The notes under the pieces are model-generated. The model made no database searches. It saw only the letters and a program-made list of their open reading frames with translations, and was not told the origin of the DNA. The position numbers were made by a program, and so were the translations under genes. This document shows positions 60,911 through 64,000 of a stretch of DNA of 64,000 bases, one piece after another (within the stretch, counting starts at the first letter, position 1; every line of letters starts with the position of its first letter). This stretch comes from JAWKIW01 sp041394145 (GTDB taxonomy: Bacteria; Actinomycetota; Acidimicrobiia; Acidimicrobiales; Acidimicrobilacustridaceae). The stretch is taken from assembly GCA_041394145.1 (NCBI GenBank), contig JAWKIW010000006.1:124001-188000 (forward strand), read 5' to 3'.

Positions 60911-62394
60911 CGCCGGCGCTGCTGGCCGGCCTCGAGGCGGCCGGGGTGTCGCTGCGCATCGACGACGAGGCGCGATCGGGGTCGGCGCTGCGGGCCGCGG
61001 TCGCCGCCGTGGCCGCCGAGGTGACGCATCGCCGGGCCGAGCGCGTCCTCGTGCCCACCCGACCCGATCTCGCCTCGGCGCTCGCCGTGCTCGGCGGGTT
61101 GGCGGCCGGCGCCCTGGTCGTACCCGTCGACGGCCACGGCGGCGAGCGCGAGCTGGGCCACCAGGTCGCCGACGCCGACCCCGACCTGGTCCTGCACCCG
61201 GTCGATGCCGACGTCCCCGCACCCCTCGCCGGCCGGCCGACCGTGACCATCGACCCCGCCGGCCTGCCCCGCGACCCGTCCGAGGTCGACCCGTTCCCGC
61301 CCGAGCCCGACCCCGAGCAGCCGGCGTTGGTCATCTACACCTCCGGCACGACCGGTCCGCCGAAGGGCGCGGTCCTGTCACGTCGGGCCCTGGCCGCCAA
61401 CCTCGACGCCCTGGCCACGGTCTGGGAGCAGACCCCGGCCGACACCCTCGTCCACTCGCTGCCGCTGTACCACGTGCACGGGCTCGTCCTCGGGGTCCTG
61501 GGGCCGATCCGCCTCGGCGGGCGCCTCCGCCACACCGGGCGCTTCTCCCCCGGCGCCGTCGCCGCGGCGCTGGCCACCGGCGCCCTCGACGGTCCCACCG
61601 TGCTCTTCGCGGTGCCCACCCTCTACGCCCGGCTCGCCGACGCCATGAGCGACGATGGCGACCCGGTCCTCGCCGAGCGCCTCGCCGGCGCGCTCGCCGA
61701 CGCCCGCCTCCTCGTGAGCGGATCGGCCGGGCTGCCGGGGCCGGTCGCGCAGCGCCTGATCGCCCGCACCGGTCAGACGGTGATCGAGCGCTACGGCACG
61801 ACCGAGACGTGCATCATCACCGCCGTGCCCGCCGCCGACCGCCGCACCGGCACGGTCGGCCCGCCCCTGCCGGGCACCGAGGTGCGCATCGTCGACGAGG
61901 CGGGCCTCGACGTCCCGGCCGACGACGCCGCCATGGGCGAGCTGTGGGTGCGGTCGCCCTCGGTCTTCTCCGGCTACCGGAACCAGCCCGAGGCCACCGC
62001 CACCGTGCTCGACCCGCAGGGGTGGTTCCACACCGGCGACCTGGCCCCCGTGGACGGTCGGGGCTGGCTGCGCATCGTCGGTCGCCGGGCCACCGACCTG
62101 ATCAAGAGCGGCGGGTTCAAGATCGGCGCCGGCGAGGTCGAGGCCGCGCTGCTCGACCACCCGGCCGTCGCCGAGGCCGCGGTGAAGGGCCTCCCCGACG
62201 ACGACCTCGGCGAGCGGGTGGCGGCCTGGGTCGTGCTGCGACACGGCGTCCAGGCGACGCCTGCGGAGCTGGCGGCGCACGTCGCCGCCACCCTGGTGGG
62301 CCACAAGCGGCCCCGGGAGGTGTTCCTCGTCGACTCGCTCCCCCGCAACGCCATGGGCAAGGTGGTCAAGTCCCGGCTGGCGGTGCCGGGCTGA
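60907..62394 (+). CDS. Acyl-CoA synthetase (MatB/ACSF3-like, AMP-forming)
   Basis: ANL-superfamily ligase of 495 residues. VIYTSGTTGPPKGAVLSRRAL is the ATP loop in part. LPLYHVHGLVLGVLGP and ERYGTTETCIITA are the substrate and adenine segments. FHTGDLAPVDGRGWLRIVGRRATDLIKSGGFKIGAGEVE is the ribose-binding and hinge region in part. LPRNAMGKVVKS has the catalytic Lys. The LYHVHG wording and length recall malonyl-CoA synthetases, but acid specificity is unproven. GTG 60907 overlaps the ABM stop. Confidence 0.85.
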   Translation: MTPALLAGLEAAGVSLRIDDEARSGSALRAAVAAVAAEVTHRRAERVLVPTRPDLASALAVLGGLAAGALVVPVDGHGGERELGHQVADADPDLVLHPVDADVPAPLAGRPTVTIDPAGLPRDPSEVDPFPPEPDPEQPALVIYTSGTTGPPKGAVLSRRALAANLDALATVWEQTPADTLVHSLPLYHVHGLVLGVLGPIRLGGRLRHTGRFSPGAVAAALATGALDGPTVLFAVPTLYARLADAMSDDGDPVLAERLAGALADARLLVSGSAGLPGPVAQRLIARTGQTVIERYGTTETCIITAVPAADRRTGTVGPPLPGTEVRIVDEAGLDVPADDAAMGELWVRSPSVFSGYRNQPEATATVLDPQGWFHTGDLAPVDGRGWLRIVGRRATDLIKSGGFKIGAGEVEAALLDHPAVAEAAVKGLPDDDLGERVAAWVVLRHGVQATPAELAAHVAATLVGHKRPREVFLVDSLPRNAMGKVVKSRLAVPG

Positions 62395-62404
62395 CGCGAG
62401 CACC

Positions 62405-63622
62405 TCAGGTGGCGAACTCGCCGATGATCGGCTTGGCCTCGGGCGTGAGGTCGAGCACGGCGGCGCCGCCGGCCGTGGTGCGGCCCTTCGTGGGCAGGCT
62501 GCGCTGCTCGGGGTCGAACGACCGCAACCGCCACGCCAACCCGAGCGCATCGAAGTAGGAGAGCTCGTTGTCGATGCGCAGCCCGGCGCCGAGGGTCGAC
62601 GAGACCGAGAGCACGGTGAAGGGGTTCTTGGTGCTGCCCACCTTCGACAGCAGCGCCTTGAGGAAGGCCCGTTGGCGGGTGACGCGGCCGAGGTCGGCGG
62701 TGGGGTCCTCGCGCCACCTCCCGTCGATCAGCTCCTCGTAGTGGCGGGACCGCACGTAGGCGAGACCCTGCTCACCGTCGAGGTGGTTCACGCCCGGCGT
62801 GTCGACGACGAGGCCGGAGTTCGTGTCGCGGGTGGGATGCTCGAAGCTCACGTCGATGCCCCCGACGGCGTCGACCAGGCGGGCGAAGCTCACGAAGTTG
62901 ATCTCCAGGTAGTGCTGCACCGGGATCCCGAGGCTCTGCACGGCCCGGATGAGCTGGTCGGGCCCCGACTGGTAGACGGCGTTGATGCGGCCCATCTCGC
63001 CGGTCTTGGGGTTCTTGACGTAGAGGTCGCGTGGGATCGACAGCAGCATCGAGCGCTCCTTCTCGACCCGCAGCACCATGATCGTGTCGGTGCGGATGCT
63101 GTCGCCGCCCGGGGCGCCCGGCCCGAGGAAGGCCCCGGCGTTGGGGTCGTCGGCCGCGATCCCCTCCCGCGAGTCGGTGCCCACGATCAGGTAGTTGGTG
63201 CCACCCGGTGTCGGCTTCGACAGCACCGACGCCACGTCGACCCGGGGGATGCGGCTGAACTGCCACCAACCGAAGGCGAACAGCCCCCCGACCACGAACA
63301 CGGCGAAGGCCAGCGCCCCCACCAGCAGCCGCTTGGCGAGCCGGGCGTTGGCACCCGGCGGCCGGGGCGGCTTGGGCGGACCGGGGGCGCGGGCCGGCCT
63401 CGGGCCCGGCGGCGGGGGTGGCGCCGGACGCGACGGTGACGGGGCCGGGCGGGGCGGGGCGGAGGTGGACGGGCCGGCCGAGGCGCCCGACGGCTGACCG
63501 GGGCCGATGACGACGTGGCGACGGCCGCCCGGTGCCGCAGCCGGGCGCGGCACGGCCACGAACGTCCCCTGCTCGGGGTCCCAGCGCACCGGCGGGTCGG
63601 CCGTCTGGTCGTCGATGGCCAT
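62405..63622 (-). CDS. LytR-CpsA-Psr (LCP) family protein
   Basis: A 405-residue membrane-anchored phosphotransferase that joins polyprenyl-linked glycopolymers to peptidoglycan. A Pro-rich cytoplasmic tail (~95 residues) is followed by one helix (LLVGALAFAVFVVGGLFAFGWW). The LCP domain has NYLIVGTDSREG, RTDTIMVLRVEKERSMLLSIPRDLYV with the key Arg/Asp residues, and GEMGRINAVYQSG. HLDGEQGLAYVRSRHYEEL is the final conserved block. ATG 63622 has CAGGCT six bases upstream. It fits the envelope-polymer theme of the window. Confidence 0.92.
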   Translation of the reverse strand: MAIDDQTADPPVRWDPEQGTFVAVPRPAAAPGGRRHVVIGPGQPSGASAGPSTSAPPRPAPSPSRPAPPPPPGPRPARAPGPPKPPRPPGANARLAKRLLVGALAFAVFVVGGLFAFGWWQFSRIPRVDVASVLSKPTPGGTNYLIVGTDSREGIAADDPNAGAFLGPGAPGGDSIRTDTIMVLRVEKERSMLLSIPRDLYVKNPKTGEMGRINAVYQSGPDQLIRAVQSLGIPVQHYLEINFVSFARLVDAVGGIDVSFEHPTRDTNSGLVVDTPGVNHLDGEQGLAYVRSRHYEELIDGRWREDPTADLGRVTRQRAFLKALLSKVGSTKNPFTVLSVSSTLGAGLRIDNELSYFDALGLAWRLRSFDPEQRSLPTKGRTTAGGAAVLDLTPEAKPIIGEFAT

Positions 63623-63628
63623 CGGGAG

Positions 63629-63634
63629 AGCCTG
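63629..63634 (-). promoter_or_regulatory. -10-like hexamer CAGGCT for the LCP gene
   Basis: CANNNT variant six bases before ATG 63622. Confidence 0.3.
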
Positions 63635-63672
63635 ACACACGGCCCACGCACCGCTTACGCACCCCCGGCGCC

Positions 63673-63678
63673 TAACGT
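63673..63678 (+). promoter_or_regulatory. -10-like hexamer TAACGT, leaderless promoter for the right-edge gene
   Basis: Eight bases before GTG 63687. Confidence 0.45.
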
Positions 63679-63686
63679 CGACGGCC

Positions 63687-64000
63687 GTGGAGGACCAGAC
63701 CGGACCCGCCCCGTCGGCCCCGTCGACCCCGCGCGGCCGGGTCGCCGAGGACGACGCCCGCCTGCGGGCGCTGCGGTGGATGGACGGCTGGGTCGATCCG
63801 CTGCTGATGTTCCTCGCCTTCTGCTCGATCCCGCTGCTGATCGTGCAGACCGGTGACCCCCCGGCCGACGACCAGCGCTTCGTCAGCGCCGGCAACTGGC
63901 TGATCTGGGGCGCCTTCGCCGTCAACTTCGTCGTGCGGCTGGCGCTCAGCCGCGACCGCCGGGCGGAGCTGCGGGGCCTGTCGTGGGACCTGGTGCTGCT
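63687..64000 (+). CDS. Membrane protein start, possibly a potassium/ion channel (gene runs off the right edge)
   Basis: The first ~104 residues of a membrane protein. A Pro/Ser N-terminus and RLRALRWMDGWVDPLL lead into helix 1 (LLMFLAFCSIPLLIVQ). A polar loop and helix 2 (WLIWGAFAVNFVVRLAL) follow, ending SRDRRAELRGLSWDLVLL. This two-helix pattern with an Arg-rich loop resembles the voltage-sensor start of bacterial potassium channels. The selectivity filter would lie outside the window, so the call is tentative. Confidence 0.55.
   Translation, partial: MEDQTGPAPSAPSTPRGRVAEDDARLRALRWMDGWVDPLLMFLAFCSIPLLIVQTGDPPADDQRFVSAGNWLIWGAFAVNFVVRLALSRDRRAELRGLSWDLVL

Overview
The window is a stretch of chromosome from a very GC-rich actinobacterium. 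Strong third-position G+C, many GTG starts and frequent 1- or 4-base ATGA/GTGA gene overlaps point there, as do actinobacterial families: DUF3151, DUF4031, an AftD-like arabinofuranosyltransferase, an LPXTG protein, an LCP protein, and a thioredoxin-reductase-like protein fused to a receiver domain. Class Acidimicrobiia is my guess; the sequence does not prove it. I see no rRNA, tRNA, CRISPR array, prophage or insertion sequence.

Layout. 1-13.5 kb: a truncated typA at the left edge, a GH13 alpha-glucosidase, a TauE-type exporter with a small membrane partner, RNase D with a rhodanese, SixA, a broken mobA-like gene, a PLP decarboxylase, two flavin reductases, two hydrolases, an acyl-CoA dehydrogenase and a SirB1-like protein. 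13.6-20.3 kb: an acyl-CoA synthetase, a glycerophosphodiesterase, an LPVTG surface protein, a large membrane protein, a methyltransferase and a sulfotransferase-like protein. 20.2-25.3 kb: a compact acyl cluster (SGNH-like membrane protein, FabD-like transacylase, MBOAT, acyl carrier protein, ketosynthase). 25.2-35.3 kb: six minus-strand envelope genes (methyltransferase, flippase, LamG-like membrane protein, acyltransferase 3, AftD-like enzyme, GT-C glycosyltransferase). 35.4-43.6 kb: a lytic transglycosylase and a five-gene peptide/nickel-type ABC transporter. 43.6-51.7 kb: two HhH DNA glycosylases around a cyclophilin, then small proteins, a J-domain protein, a GNAT enzyme, a CurA-like oxidoreductase and ArsC. 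51.7-57.6 kb: an OafA-type acyltransferase with SGNH domain, an anchored esterase and a GH3 glycosidase. 57.6-64 kb: xylose isomerase, a three-gene redox/acyl-CoA operon, an LCP ligase and the start of a channel-like membrane protein.

How the genes work together. Much of the window concerns the cell surface: making, flipping, arabinosylating, acylating and anchoring envelope polymers. Carbohydrate uptake and breakdown (GH13, GH3, xylA) and acyl-CoA metabolism form smaller themes.

Two window-wide signals matter to anyone using this annotation. First, many genes have a TANNNT (or CANNNT) hexamer 6-9 bases before the start codon, which suggests leaderless transcription. Second, about ten genes are interrupted by small frameshifts clustered in a few segments. 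In each case the protein continues in another frame, so residual sequence errors are more likely than real gene decay.
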